Of a stretch of 57,909 nt of DNA, positions 7,832-17,707 are shown piece by piece. The position numbers were made by a program, and so were the translations under genes. The notes beneath the pieces are model-generated. The model saw only the letters and a list, made by a program, of their open reading frames with translations, was not told the DNA's origin and did no database searches. Position 1 is the first letter of the stretch; the number at the start of each line of letters is the position of its first letter. This DNA is from Promethearchaeota archaeon (GTDB lineage: Archaea; Asgardarchaeota; Lokiarchaeia; Sigyniarchaeales; Promethearchaeaceae): assembly GCA_004524545.1 (NCBI GenBank), contig SDNX01000003.1, forward strand, positions 1 to 57,909, read 5' to 3'.

Positions 7832-8686
7832 CTAAAAATCGATAGGAAAAAGAAATTTTTCATCGGTTGAATCCTTTTTATCTTCTCTCTCGGGTACAAA
7901 GGGATCGAGTTTTCGTGCGAAGGTGATGTAACCTGTATGGCCAATCATTCGAGAATTTGGTCGAGTCGCATCAATTTTCACTCGAATCTCACGTTTAAGC
8001 AATTCATAGGTTTTAATATCATGAAAGTGATTTTCTTTCAGCGCAGCATGGGTCTTAATGACCTGTTCTATAACTGGAGAAAATGAGCATACTACACCTG
8101 AATTCTTTAAAAATCCATGCACTTTTCCCATAGCTAACCAAGGAGTTGCGAGATCGAGAACTACAACATCTACATTGGTGTGTTCTACCTCTGTCAATAA
8201 ATCTCCTTTCTTAATAGTAACAAAATCTGAAACACCAAGTTTCTTCATATTCTTTTTTGCTTGTTTTATTGCTGAATCTCGAACATCATAAGTGTGTATG
8301 TGTCCGGTAGGTTGGACGTATTTCCCCAAAATTCCGGTTAAAGAGCCGGATCCCGTCCCTGCTTCAACAACTATGCTTCCAGGACCGATTCCTGTATAGA
8401 CGAGGATTAATCCAATGTCTTCAGGATAGATGATTTGAGACGCGCGTTCCATATTTACAACAATGTCAGAGGGTAGCGGTTTGAAAATGAAAAATTTATT
8501 ATAATAAGGTTTCGATAAGACAATGGAGCCGAATTCTTTTCCAATAATATCATTGTAATCCAAATATCCCCGATCTGTATGGAACTGTTTACCAGATTCT
8601 ACTTTTCGTAACCATTTCCGTTTTTTATTATCATACAAGATATAGACAAGATCTTGGTCTTGGATTGTATTACTTTTCTCTTCCAT
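7832..8686 (-). CDS. trmI: tRNA (adenine-N1)-methyltransferase TrmI
   Basis: A 284-residue SAM-dependent methyltransferase of the archaeal TrmI family, which makes m1A at positions 57/58 of tRNA. An N-terminal beta domain (about residues 1-80, with GSIVLSKPYYNKFFIF) precedes the Rossmann domain. SAM motif I is VVEAGTGSGSLT, motif II is HTYDVRDSA, and the catalytic region VVLDLATPW follows. The C-terminus has the family end RPNSRMIGHTGYITFARK. ATG at 8686 is chosen; a TTG nine codons upstream adds an unlikely HHH-containing leader. It is convergent with the reductase gene, with a 3-base gap. Confidence 0.93.
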   Translation of the reverse strand: MEEKSNTIQDQDLVYILYDNKKRKWLRKVESGKQFHTDRGYLDYNDIIGKEFGSIVLSKPYYNKFFIFKPLPSDIVVNMERASQIIYPEDIGLILVYTGIGPGSIVVEAGTGSGSLTGILGKYVQPTGHIHTYDVRDSAIKQAKKNMKKLGVSDFVTIKKGDLLTEVEHTNVDVVVLDLATPWLAMGKVHGFLKNSGVVCSFSPVIEQVIKTHAALKENHFHDIKTYELLKREIRVKIDATRPNSRMIGHTGYITFARKLDPFVPEREDKKDSTDEKFLFPIDF

Positions 8687-8841
8687 ATGGTGGTGATAAC
8701 ACGGAATTCCCAAAAAAGTAATTCATTTGTATGATAAATGACAACTACCTATTACTGTGATTCGAGAAAATTTTTATTCGATCGGATAAAAATAAAACTC
8801 AGCACATTATTGGCTAAATCGGCTATTTTTATTGAATTGAA

Positions 8842-9768
8842 ATGAGTAAGCGAAATAATATAAACGTGAAGCAAATCAAAGATCAGATTTCTGTGCAAGT
8901 CACTGCTGAATTGGAATCGATTGAAGACGTTGAGGTCCTAAAAGAAAAACGCGATGAATTAAATCAACAAACGAAACGTTTAGGACAAGAAAGACGCCAA
9001 CTGGAAGATGAGTGGAGAGCTAACCGGGAACGAGCATTTGAGTACAAAACAAAACGCGACGAACTGAACGCTGTCATTCAAACCTTGAAAGATGATAAAA
9101 AAGAGTTATACAATAAACTTCGAGATTTGAAAAATGAGTTTAAATCGGCAAAACAGGACGAAGAAACTCGAAAAAAGACCGAGAAGAACAGTAAAGGCCC
9201 TACCCTTAAAAAAGTAGACGGACAAATTCGACACTTAGAAAAGAAAATTATTACCGATACATTGGAGATCAAAGAAGAAAACGAAATCATCCAGCAAATT
9301 CAAAAATTAGAACAGAGTAAGTCCGAATTAGAAGCACAAAAAAACGCCAGTATGGCTTCACTAAAAGTTCAAAAGGAAATTACTAAACTCCGAAAGGAAT
9401 TGGATAAATTTAATGAAGAAATCCAAAAGAACAGCGAGGAAAGTCAAAACTACCACGTTTTGATGATGGAACTATTTAAAGAGAATGACATGAAAAAGAA
9501 AGAGTTAGATCGCATCCAAGCGGAGTTTATTGAGTCAAAAGTTACTGCCGACATCTATCATACGAAATTTAAAGACATCCGATCTACCCAGAAGAAGCGG
9601 AAGATCACCCGAATTTCAGGCGGAAAACTGAGTAGGAAACAGCAACATCAGATTCAAGAGATGACTCTTAACGATGCCTTAGAGAAAAAGAAGAAAGGCG
9701 AAAAATTGAATATTTTTGAAGCTAGAGCGTTGTTTGAATCTGGTTCAAATGGAAATTCTAATGAATAA
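8842..9768 (+). CDS. archaeal coiled-coil protein, COG1340 type
   Basis: A 308-residue, almost entirely coiled-coil protein (about residues 20-240) rich in Lys, Glu and Gln. The C-terminal segment has the conserved ending LNDALEKKKKGEKLNIFEAR that is characteristic of a widespread archaeal family of unknown function (COG1340). No membrane segment or enzymatic motif is present. It is a single gene with a T-rich stretch after the stop codon (about 9787-9809) that may terminate transcription. A structural or scaffold role is likely but not known. Confidence 0.85.
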   Translation: MSKRNNINVKQIKDQISVQVTAELESIEDVEVLKEKRDELNQQTKRLGQERRQLEDEWRANRERAFEYKTKRDELNAVIQTLKDDKKELYNKLRDLKNEFKSAKQDEETRKKTEKNSKGPTLKKVDGQIRHLEKKIITDTLEIKEENEIIQQIQKLEQSKSELEAQKNASMASLKVQKEITKLRKELDKFNEEIQKNSEESQNYHVLMMELFKENDMKKKELDRIQAEFIESKVTADIYHTKFKDIRSTQKKRKITRISGGKLSRKQQHQIQEMTLNDALEKKKKGEKLNIFEARALFESGSNGNSNE

Positions 9769-9870
9769 AATTAAAATTAATAACTATTCTCTCTTTTTGT
9801 TTATCTTTTACTGACTATCCCAATATTACATTCATAATGTTTTTATGGGTTTTCTCAGAAAATATTAGGT

Positions 9871-11208
9871 ATGTCTAACACACTTAAGAAAATCAAAGAT
9901 CTTCTCGTGGAGCATCATCACGCATTTGAGAATGCGATCCCCCTAATTGCGAGTGAAAATGTCACTTCTATCCAATGTAAAGAAGCATGCAATTCTGATT
10001 TGAGCCATCGGTATGCAGAAGGATGGCCGGGAGAACGAGTCTACGCAGGTTGCGAATGGTTAGATCAAATAGAAGAGATGGCGATTGATCTTGCTAAAAA
10101 ATATTTCCGAGTGAATTTTGCAGATGTTCGTCCTATTTCTGGAGTCGTGGCAAATCTTACTGCTTATACCGCGTATACTGATCCGGGAGATGTGATGTGT
10201 TGTATGCCAATTCCAAGTGGTGGTCATATATCGCATGGACCCAAGTTCGGAAGAGTATCGAAAAATTTAATCAATGGAACAGCAGGAGCCGTTCATGGAC
10301 TTGACATCCAATACCTCAATTTTAATTGGGAAGAAATGAATATAGATGTGGAAAAATCTGCAGCGATAATTCGAGAACATGAACCTAAGTTGTTATTGTT
10401 TGGAGGATCGGTGTTCTTATTCCCCCATCCTGTGAAAGAGTTGAGCGAAGTTGCTCGAGAGGTAGGAGCAAAAGTAATGTTTGACGCAGCTCATGTTTTA
10501 GGATTAATAGGGTCCGGATATTTCCAAGATCCTCTTAGAGAGGGGGCAAATATAATGACTGGTAGCACTCATAAAACTTTCCCAGGACCCCAACACGGAA
10601 TAGTTCTGTCCAATACGGAGGACAAAGAAGAAACCGAATTGTTGAAAAAATGTGCATTTCCAGCAATGCTTTCAAACCATCACTTGCATAATGTGGCTGG
10701 ATTAGCTATAACTCTTGCTGAAATGATAGAATTTGGAAAAAATTATCATGGACAGGTGATTAAAAATGCTAAAGCTTTTGCACAAGCATTATACGAACGT
10801 GGATTCAAAGTTTTATGTGAGCATAAAGGATTTACTGAAAGCCACCAAGTTGTCGCAGATATAACCAACTTTGAAAAAACAATTGGGTTGGGTGGAGATA
10901 TCGAAAAAACACTAGAGAAAGCAAATATTATTATTAATCGAAATTTACTTCCTTGGGACATAACACGAGATCATCGAGATTACATGAATCCCGGAGGAAT
11001 TCGATTGGGAGTATCAGAAGTTACTCGTCTTGGGATGAAAGAAAAAGAAATGGAAGCAATTGCAGAAATTATGAAGAAAGTCGTTGTGGATCTCAAGAAT
11101 CCTAAAGATGTAAAAGCAGATGTTTCCGAATTACGTAAAGAATTCCAGGATGTAAAATATTGTTTTCCAGCAAAAACAAAAGCCTACGAATATATCTCAT
11201 TCAAATAA
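9871..11208 (+). CDS. glyA: serine hydroxymethyltransferase
   Basis: A 445-residue PLP enzyme that interconverts serine and glycine with transfer of a one-carbon unit to a pterin. Family motifs are complete: PLIASENVTS at the start, HRYAEGWPGERVYAGCE, the PLP-binding Asp-Ala-Ala-His (FDAAHVLGL), and the PLP lysine in TGSTHKTFPGPQHG. Length matches archaeal SHMT. In this organism the pterin is probably tetrahydromethanopterin, because Ftr and Mch lie in the same window. A U-rich tract follows the stop codon. Confidence 0.97.
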   Translation: MSNTLKKIKDLLVEHHHAFENAIPLIASENVTSIQCKEACNSDLSHRYAEGWPGERVYAGCEWLDQIEEMAIDLAKKYFRVNFADVRPISGVVANLTAYTAYTDPGDVMCCMPIPSGGHISHGPKFGRVSKNLINGTAGAVHGLDIQYLNFNWEEMNIDVEKSAAIIREHEPKLLLFGGSVFLFPHPVKELSEVAREVGAKVMFDAAHVLGLIGSGYFQDPLREGANIMTGSTHKTFPGPQHGIVLSNTEDKEETELLKKCAFPAMLSNHHLHNVAGLAITLAEMIEFGKNYHGQVIKNAKAFAQALYERGFKVLCEHKGFTESHQVVADITNFEKTIGLGGDIEKTLEKANIIINRNLLPWDITRDHRDYMNPGGIRLGVSEVTRLGMKEKEMEAIAEIMKKVVVDLKNPKDVKADVSELRKEFQDVKYCFPAKTKAYEYISFK

Positions 11209-11213
11209 TCTAA

Positions 11214-11231
11214 ATTTTTCTTCTTTTTTAC
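11214..11231 (+). terminator. U-rich terminator after glyA
   Basis: Two runs of T (five and six bases) separated by TTCTTC-type pyrimidines lie just 6 bases after the glyA stop codon. Archaeal RNA polymerase terminates at such oligo-U tracts without needing a hairpin. Confidence 0.5.
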
Positions 11232-11308
11232 AGAAGTTTAAAAATCGTCCTTATTTGGATATTTAACGCATTTCAAAAATAGAATTGAATGGGATAAGAA
11301 AAATTAGT

Positions 11309-11596
11309 TTACTTCACGACGTAAACCGTCTCTCCGAGTGCTTGCCCGGGTAATCCTGCTTTCTTAAAAACAGCCACAACTTGTCCATTTTTTCCATGAA
11401 CCCGAGTGATTTTACCTTTAAGAGTTTTCCCTCCAGGTGAATCCCATGCTACAGTTCTGCCGATCAGTGCAAAAGCTGCGTTTCGAGTCTCGTATCCGGG
11501 AAATTTTACTATTGAATGCTTAAGATGTTGTCTGTGTCGACTTCGACGGTAATTAACGAATATTCCTTCCAAGTCGGATAGTGCTTTCTGATTCAT
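11309..11596 (-). CDS. rpl35ae: 50S ribosomal protein eL33 (L35Ae)
   Basis: A 95-residue protein of the eukaryote/archaea-specific L35Ae family. The family pattern is complete: an N-terminal strand with [11 protein letters not shown], then [19 protein letters not shown], then [16 protein letters not shown] and the short [13 protein letters not shown] end. The protein binds large-subunit rRNA. It is absent from bacteria and patchy in archaea, and it supports an Asgard-like origin. A TATA-like AACTATATTT lies 24-33 bases upstream of the ATG, suggesting a very short leader. Confidence 0.95.
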   Translation of the reverse strand: MNQKALSDLEGIFVNYRRSRHRQHLKHSIVKFPGYETRNAAFALIGRTVAWDSPGGKTLKGKITRVHGKNGQVVAVFKKAGLPGQALGETVYVVK

Positions 11597-11917
11597 TGAT
11601 TTCTACCTAACAAGTAAATATAGTTGATTCTATACATTCTAAGATTTTAATTTTGCGAATACTGTCCATAAAAAAATGGGATGAGAATGTTCAATCCCCC
11701 GCGTTGATAGTAGAGACCACGGCAATTTTTCAGTTTTTTTTCTTCATAATTCCAATTTTTACGTATGGAAGTACCTTACTCTGTACTTACATCTTTGGAT
11801 TCTATCCTGCAATTTGGACAAATATTTCTGACGCATCATGATGAATATAATATGGTTTATCTCCACAATTCCCATTACCCTATTTTCCACTAGTTCCAAC
11901 ACACTATTTATAAAAAT
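11597..11917. other. intergenic region, eL33 promoter, no gene supported
   Basis: The 321 bases hold the eL33 promoter at their left end and AT-rich sequence at the right end, next to the stop codon of the PAC2 gene. A 62-codon open frame on the plus strand has a non-ATG start and Phe/Ile-rich content without family features. A GGGAT/ATCCC stem around 11678-11698 is the only structure I see. I find no tRNA. Confidence 0.4.
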
Positions 11918-12730
11918 TTATAAATAAATATTCCGGGAGGGCTCCGATTTATTCATTTCAATCATTTCTCCGTGCTGTTGTTGAGTTTTCTGGTTTAATT
12001 CGGCGAGTTTCTCTTTTATTTTTTGTGCGTCTTCCATCAATTTCGAAGTTTCTAAGTTTAAAGAATAGATTTTATTAAGTTCATTTATAATATTGCTTGC
12101 TCCATCAGGAGAAGGAACTTGTGGGGATACCGGTACTAGAAGTACGTAGCAATTTAGACGATTACTCAAGCCTTCATTCAATAAAGCTGCTTCTGGCCCT
12201 AGTACCAATCCTTGAGGAAGGATTTTCACTCCGCTTTTTTGCAACAATCGGTCTAAAATTTCTTTTTCAGCAGCTACATACACGGGAGGATTCTCCGGAG
12301 GAAATGTGCCTTGAGGACCAGAGAGTCCTTGAATCGTGCACACTTCATCAATCCCAATTTTTAAAGCCCAATCTGAAAGCAATCGTGCAAGGTCTTGGTA
12401 TGTTGAAGATTTGTTAAAGGGGACTTCACACTGGGCTACCAAGATGTTTTTCTCCGCGGAGTAATATAATCTAAACGGATGTTTGAGAATTCCATCATAA
12501 AAAATTGCAATGGGTGGGAGATCTATTGTGTTAACGAATCCGATCTGTTCCATTTGCAGCTGATTTACGAATTCAGAAGCAACAATATTCCCGACTAATC
12601 CGGCACCTAGAAATCCTACTATCAACAAAGGGTGTTTATCTTTAACGAGTTTTATCTTTTCTTCATTAGAAACTAACTTACAATCACGTGCAGGTATACA
12701 CGCGAGATTCTCTTCATTTAAATGACTCAT
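11918..12730 (-). CDS. PAC2-family proteasome assembly chaperone-like protein
   Basis: A 270-residue protein of the PAC2 superfamily (archaeal PbaA/PbaB, eukaryotic Pba2). The signature Gly-rich start of the fold is present (LLIVGFLGAGLVGNIVASEF), then TIDLPPIAIFYDG, and later IQGLSGPQGTFPPENPPVYV and LPQGLVLGPEAALLNE. These proteins bind 20S proteasome alpha rings or act as related chaperones. The C-terminal 50 residues form a coiled coil and end with a polar tail (PSRNIYL). No HbYX motif (hydrophobic-Tyr-any) is at the extreme end; NIYL is near but not identical. It is a single gene. Confidence 0.88.
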   Translation of the reverse strand: MSHLNEENLACIPARDCKLVSNEEKIKLVKDKHPLLIVGFLGAGLVGNIVASEFVNQLQMEQIGFVNTIDLPPIAIFYDGILKHPFRLYYSAEKNILVAQCEVPFNKSSTYQDLARLLSDWALKIGIDEVCTIQGLSGPQGTFPPENPPVYVAAEKEILDRLLQKSGVKILPQGLVLGPEAALLNEGLSNRLNCYVLLVPVSPQVPSPDGASNIINELNKIYSLNLETSKLMEDAQKIKEKLAELNQKTQQQHGEMIEMNKSEPSRNIYL

Positions 12731-12823
12731 GGTTATAATCTCTCTTTTAATAATTAGAATATATTATTTAGAAGTTAAGTCTACATAAAGTTATTAGCAA
12801 TAATAAATCTCTGGGTTAAACAC

Positions 12824-14629
12824 ATGCAAAATCTCTGGGTGTTTTCATTTGAATACGCTGGAATAATTAAGGTTGGTGGTTTAGGTGAAGTGCCTGCGAA
12901 CCAAACCAAATGGCTTGCTAATCGATACAACATCACGCTGTTTATACCATCTCATGGAGTCCATTTAAAATCGGAAATAATCGAAAAGTTGAGCCTTCAA
13001 AAACTTGGTATTGAAACCAAACTCTCGCTTGATGCCTTGACAATTGGGTTAGGAGATACTAGTGAAGAAATTCATATCGAATATTTTAAGGGTTCAATTA
13101 ATGGGATCACTGTTATCATGATGGTCGGTAAAAATGAGTTTTCATCGAAGATTCTCAATGATCCAATCGTATACAGCCCAGATTCACTTACTGGAAAGTT
13201 TGTACTATTCTCTCATGGGATGAAATTCTATATTCAACATACATTACACAAAAAACCAAGTGATCTCCCTCATTTAATTCATTGTCATGATCACCACGGA
13301 GTACCTGCATTGATGTGTTGCAGACAATCACTAATTAAAGAGAATAAAGATGTGCCTACTCTCTTGACCATTCATCTTATGTCGTGGCCTCGGTTGAATT
13401 TAGATTTTTTACTGGCATGTGGGGTGGAAAATACAAATTTTGATGTATTTGTGGGTGGAGAACATAATACATATGATTTAACTGAATTTTATCGCCTGTG
13501 CAAGGGTTCAGAAGCTTTAGAGCCTACATTAGAAAAAATTGGAGTATTCTTTGCAGATTTAGTTACCAGTGTCAGTGAAGATTATGCTTTATCAAATGTG
13601 GTGGGAAACTTAGGAGGAGGATGGATTTTCCCCAAAATAGATTTTACATGGAATGGATGTGATTGGGATTACAATTCCATGGTTGAAAGCGTTAAAACTG
13701 ATTTTGAACACGAACTGAAAGTACTAGATAACGGTGAAACTACATGGTATTCACGAAATAATCTCCGGAATTTCTTATTAACAAGAGGTTTTAGCCAGAT
13801 GAGTGAAGTAGAACCAATTATCCCCTCTAAAAAAGTTCGAGAGTATTTGCAAGAAACCCTAACATTTTTCCCCTTTGTTAAAGATAAGGATGGAATATAT
13901 CGGGGAAAATTAGCAAACTTCTATGAAGATGGACCTTTAATTATTACCACCGGAAGAGTATCTAAGCAAAAAGGAATTGATATCTTGTTGGATGCTATTC
14001 CATTGGTGTTAAAGAATCATCCAGATGCTAAATTTGTGTTATCCGTTCTCCCGACCGAGTTTTCCATTCCTGATATTGAATCCTATCTTGGGCGCATAAA
14101 AATGTATAAAAATAATGTGCGGATGATTTTTGGTGGAGTAAACACTTTATTTTATCTGATGTATCTCGCTGCAGATATATATTGTGCTCCTTCTCGTTGG
14201 GAACCGTTTGGAATTACTGCTTTAGAAGCAAGTATTTCAAAGGATATTGTAGTAGCTTCCCAAACCGGGGGATTACAGGAAATTGTCCTTGATGTGAGTA
14301 AGGCAAAAGCCAAAGCAACAGGAATTTTGGTGCATGTAGAAGAAGTAGAAATGTTCGCGAGTGCAATATCTGATTTGATTTCAGTAATTAAGATAGAGAA
14401 ATTGTCTGAATCGTCATTGAAAAGCGATTTAGAATCAATAAGGAAACTCACAAAATCCATAGTAAATCCCGATGTCGAGAAGATGATAAAATTATATCCT
14501 AATTATGCCACCATATTACGGGAAAATGCATATAATCGCGTTGTAAACGAATTTCGGTGGAAAAGAGTGACTCAGAAGCTTCCTAAACTTTACGACCAAG
14601 CCATAATTAATCGAGGAAACAATATATAA
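12824..14629 (+). CDS. glgA: glycogen/starch synthase (GT5-type glycosyltransferase)
   Basis: A 601-residue GT-B glycosyltransferase. The N-terminal domain has the nucleotide-sugar loop KVGGLGEVP (compare K-x-GG-L-x-DV), and HCHDHHG. The C-terminal domain has TTGRVSKQKGIDILLDA, then CAPSRWEPFGITALEAS with the catalytic Glu, and ASQTGGLQEIV. This supports an ADP/UDP-glucose-dependent alpha-glucan synthase of family GT5. It is longer than typical bacterial GlgA (about 480 residues), with an insertion of roughly 100 residues between the two halves. It is a single gene whose 3' end overlaps the convergent membrane gene by 40 bases. Confidence 0.9.
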   Translation: MQNLWVFSFEYAGIIKVGGLGEVPANQTKWLANRYNITLFIPSHGVHLKSEIIEKLSLQKLGIETKLSLDALTIGLGDTSEEIHIEYFKGSINGITVIMMVGKNEFSSKILNDPIVYSPDSLTGKFVLFSHGMKFYIQHTLHKKPSDLPHLIHCHDHHGVPALMCCRQSLIKENKDVPTLLTIHLMSWPRLNLDFLLACGVENTNFDVFVGGEHNTYDLTEFYRLCKGSEALEPTLEKIGVFFADLVTSVSEDYALSNVVGNLGGGWIFPKIDFTWNGCDWDYNSMVESVKTDFEHELKVLDNGETTWYSRNNLRNFLLTRGFSQMSEVEPIIPSKKVREYLQETLTFFPFVKDKDGIYRGKLANFYEDGPLIITTGRVSKQKGIDILLDAIPLVLKNHPDAKFVLSVLPTEFSIPDIESYLGRIKMYKNNVRMIFGGVNTLFYLMYLAADIYCAPSRWEPFGITALEASISKDIVVASQTGGLQEIVLDVSKAKAKATGILVHVEEVEMFASAISDLISVIKIEKLSESSLKSDLESIRKLTKSIVNPDVEKMIKLYPNYATILRENAYNRVVNEFRWKRVTQKLPKLYDQAIINRGNNI

Positions 14630-15402
14630 TGTTTAATGATATTGAAATAGATAATTTTTGAAAAATCTAAATTTTCGCGTATTAACAATATAGCATTTTT
14701 CAAGATTGTAAGATGAGTGGAACAAAATAACACAATTGGATGAATTGATGCTAGAGTTATTATTGGAACTAATAGGTGAGACACGTAGAGTTTTTCGGTA
14801 GTTGCTGGAATTAAAATTGTAAAACTTAATATTTTGAAATATCCCATAATAGCGGATCCTATCCATAGCAGAGATATAGCTATGATTGAGATAACCGAAA
14901 CACGAAAAATTCGCTTTTTTTGAGATTGATCCAGAACAATCGTAATGGGATCTTGCCCGACAATTGTTATTACAATTCTTGTATCTTCGATGAGGTCATT
15001 CATACTAAAAAACGTAGAGAAAACATACACCAACACAATAGGAATAATATATAATACAAAATGTGAGTTTACTAGTTGAGGATGAAATTTTGCTTCAATT
15101 CCCATTATGATTATTAGAGAAATCTCTACTATGGAACAATAGAAGTTATATCGAGAGATCTTATTCTCATCTCCCAAACTATGAAATTGGATTTGATATT
15201 GGTCAACTATATGAGGAGTAGTCAATATATGCAGAATCTGTAACCAAACAAAGAAAAGATATTGAAAAAGGGGGATTATCAATAGAGAAAGTGCGTTCCA
15301 TCCTTGGAAAAGTGCTCCAAAATAAAAACTCCAAAATACCACGCTGAACGACAAAAGTATGCCATAATTCTCTAGGAATTTACTGTTTAGTCGCATTTTC
15401 AC
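14590..15402 (-). CDS. polytopic membrane protein
   Basis: A 270-residue protein with about six or seven hydrophobic helices (for example around residues 13-32, 37-58, 90-107, 119-137, 170-190 and 205-230). I do not recognise a family, and there are no conserved charged residues within helices that would suggest a transporter class. Its last 13 codons overlap the convergent glycogen synthase gene. Both frames read cleanly in the overlap, so the end may be genuine. Confidence 0.6.
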   Translation of the reverse strand: MKMRLNSKFLENYGILLSFSVVFWSFYFGALFQGWNALSLLIIPLFQYLFFVWLQILHILTTPHIVDQYQIQFHSLGDENKISRYNFYCSIVEISLIIIMGIEAKFHPQLVNSHFVLYIIPIVLVYVFSTFFSMNDLIEDTRIVITIVGQDPITIVLDQSQKKRIFRVSVISIIAISLLWIGSAIMGYFKILSFTILIPATTEKLYVSHLLVPIITLASIHPIVLFCSTHLTILKNAILLIRENLDFSKIIYFNIIKHYILFPRLIMAWS

Positions 15403-15519
15403 ACCCTTATTATATATGATAGCATTAGGATCTTAATAAAATGCTTGATAATGTCGAGCTAAGTACATTTAAATCATGTGCATTGTGTAATTTGTATGTA
15501 AAAAGAGGGTCATGAACCA

Positions 15520-17460
15520 ATGGATTACAGTGATATTTTTCCCTACAGTTCCTATCGAAGAAACCAAGAAGACGTTATTAAATCACTTTACACAGCGTTT
15601 CAGGCTCAAGAACATTCCCTTTTTATCGCTCCAAACGGTACGGGCAAAACTATTTGCAATTTAGCTGCAGCAATTCCTATTATTATAAAAACTGACTTAA
15701 GATTAGTGTATTTAGCACGAACACATACCCAGTCTGCCAGAGTAATTGAGGAAATAAATGAAATAAATAAAAATACGGGTTTGGGATTAAGTGCCGTCTC
15801 CTTAAGGGGGAGAAAAGAAATGTGTATACATCGAACCTTACAGAAAATTAAAGGCAGTCCAACAGATATTATGAACATCTGCTCTGATCTAAGAAAAAAT
15901 GGGAATTGTAAATACTTCAACAAGGTATCTAAACTGAAGAATGATTCCAAAATGAGTAAAATCATTCATAATACTTGTAATGAGGCTCAAGAATTAATCA
16001 AGTTATGTGGAGAAAAAGGATTATGCCCATATTTTTTAGCAAGGTACTTGATGGAAGAAGCCAAGGTAATCGTTTGTAATTATCAATGGATTTTTAATCC
16101 TTTTATTCGAAATGCATTCCTCGGGGGAGCAAAAATTGAGGATTTAAGTAAAACTATTATTATAATGGACGAATGCCACAATCTTGCAGATTACTTAGCA
16201 GATATTGATTCATCACGCCTAACCACATATTCTTTACAACAGGCCCGAAAAGAATTGCGATCTAACAATGCACATATAGATTACATTCGTTTGGTAGACG
16301 CATGGATTGACATAATAGAAAAACTTCAAATTAAAGTAAAAAAAGAGGAACTGAAGTTATTCCCAGGTAAAGTTCTTCAAAGAATCGCAAAAGAAATTCA
16401 AGTTAGTAATATGGGTGAATTATTAGATGCTGTTGTAGATCTGAAAGAATATGGAGAAGGTTTACTCCATGAAAGAATTTCTGCGGGAATGAATCCTATC
16501 GATTTTATCGGCACTATCACCCATTTCATGGAAAAATTGATCGATGTAATGGACAAGGACAATTATTTCTTTTGTATTGTTCCAAGCCATCAAAAATCGG
16601 GAGAAATGACCTTTCATTTAGAAATTGTGGCATTAGATCCCATTGAAATTTCGAAACCAATTTTTGCTGAAAGTTATGCTACATGTTCATGTTCGGGAAC
16701 ATTGAATGCAGAAACCTATTCTCAAGTTATTGGATTATCCCAATTAGACCGAAAAACGAAAATCGTAGAAGTCAGTAGTCCCTTTCCAAAAAATCATGTC
16801 AAAGTTATTCTTCTAGATCAACTAAACACAAAATTAAGTAACCGGACCAGTGAGACCTTTCAGAATATGAATGAAATGATAGCCGAGGTTTTATTCAACA
16901 CCCCAAAAAATATCGGTATTTTTTGTGCAACATATGGCATTCTCAATAGTTTAGTAAAAAATGGAATATTAGATCTCATTCGTTTTTCAAATAAGGAAGT
17001 TTTCATTGAGGATGCGAAGAATTCAGCGTCTGAAAATGCGATGCTTATCGAATCTTTCAAAGCATCTTCGAAAAGGCATGGTGCAGTGCTGTTAGGAGTT
17101 TGTGGGGGACGAAATAGCGAAGGAGAGGATTTTCCAGGGGATTTTATGAACGCTTCAATTATAGTTGGTTTACCTTTTCATCGTCCTACCCCTCGAACTA
17201 CTGCTAAAATTGATTACTATGACACAAAATTTGGTCCAGGAAAGGGATGGAATTATGCATATTTGGAACCAGCTATCAAACGTGCCAATCAAGCAGCAGG
17301 ACGCCCAATTAGAAAATTAGAAGATAAAGGCGCTATAATCTTAATGGACAATAGATTTACAAAATACAAACATTTATTATCAAAATGGATTGTCGAGAAT
17401 CTAATAATTGTCCCAAATAAGCCAAATAAAATAGGAGAACAATTGGAATATTTTTTTTAA
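15520..17460 (+). CDS. XPD/Rad3-family iron-sulfur DNA helicase
   Basis: A 646-residue superfamily 2 helicase. Motif I is APNGTGKTI (residues 38-46), motif Ia region VYLARTHTQSARV, and motif II is DECH. Between motifs Ia and II are Cys residues (KEMCIH, NICSDL, NGNCKYF, CGEKGLCPYF) in the arrangement of the XPD 4Fe-4S domain. Motif VI region ANQAAGRPIRKLEDKGAIILMD is conserved. It should be an ATP-dependent 5'-3' helicase in DNA repair or, as in eukaryotes, TFIIH-like functions. It is a single gene, convergent with a 59-residue protein gene. Confidence 0.93.
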   Translation: MDYSDIFPYSSYRRNQEDVIKSLYTAFQAQEHSLFIAPNGTGKTICNLAAAIPIIIKTDLRLVYLARTHTQSARVIEEINEINKNTGLGLSAVSLRGRKEMCIHRTLQKIKGSPTDIMNICSDLRKNGNCKYFNKVSKLKNDSKMSKIIHNTCNEAQELIKLCGEKGLCPYFLARYLMEEAKVIVCNYQWIFNPFIRNAFLGGAKIEDLSKTIIIMDECHNLADYLADIDSSRLTTYSLQQARKELRSNNAHIDYIRLVDAWIDIIEKLQIKVKKEELKLFPGKVLQRIAKEIQVSNMGELLDAVVDLKEYGEGLLHERISAGMNPIDFIGTITHFMEKLIDVMDKDNYFFCIVPSHQKSGEMTFHLEIVALDPIEISKPIFAESYATCSCSGTLNAETYSQVIGLSQLDRKTKIVEVSSPFPKNHVKVILLDQLNTKLSNRTSETFQNMNEMIAEVLFNTPKNIGIFCATYGILNSLVKNGILDLIRFSNKEVFIEDAKNSASENAMLIESFKASSKRHGAVLLGVCGGRNSEGEDFPGDFMNASIIVGLPFHRPTPRTTAKIDYYDTKFGPGKGWNYAYLEPAIKRANQAAGRPIRKLEDKGAIILMDNRFTKYKHLLSKWIVENLIIVPNKPNKIGEQLEYFF

Positions 17461-17463
17461 GAA

Positions 17464-17643
17464 TTACAGTTCAGATTCCAGGTAATACTTATCATTTTTC
17501 TTAATATAGACGATGTGGTTTCCCCACGAACTTCGGCAATACAATTTTTCGCCTTCGATTTTCTCAATTTTAATGCTATAAGGTAAATTTCGTAGACTTG
17601 ATATTTCTTTTGCCATAGCATCTAGTTCTTGTTGTGTACTCAT
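17464..17643 (-). CDS. 59-residue small protein
   Basis: A short gene of 59 codons plus stop, starting ATG at 17643 with a GGGG-containing Shine-Dalgarno (AAGGGGAATATAACT before the ATG). The product has a short helix at the start (TQQELDAMAKEISSLRNL), then a strand-rich part (PYSIKIEKIEGEKLYCRSSW, then NHIVYIKKNDKYYLESEL). It looks like a folded beta protein, not noise. The family is unknown. It lies downstream of the FrhB-like gene on the same strand, 64 bases away. Confidence 0.6.
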   Translation of the reverse strand: MSTQQELDAMAKEISSLRNLPYSIKIEKIEGEKLYCRSSWGNHIVYIKKNDKYYLESEL

Positions 17644-17707
17644 AGTTATATTCCCCTTGAATATGTAACTAACAATTAATCCTAAATCAAAAATGTTATG
17701 GAATTAG

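Noticed and set aside
11678-11700. GTTCAATC segment resembling a tRNA T loop
   Set aside because: The flanking bases do not form a 5-bp T stem, and no acceptor or anticodon arm can be found around it.
11653-11841. 62-codon plus-strand open frame in the eL33 upstream region
   Set aside because: Non-ATG start, no Shine-Dalgarno, and only a run of Phe and Ile; no domain pattern.
11829-11843. CTGA followed by ATGATGA, resembling D' and C' boxes of a box C/D small RNA
   Set aside because: No matching upstream C box and no downstream D box at suitable distance; the pair alone is likely chance.
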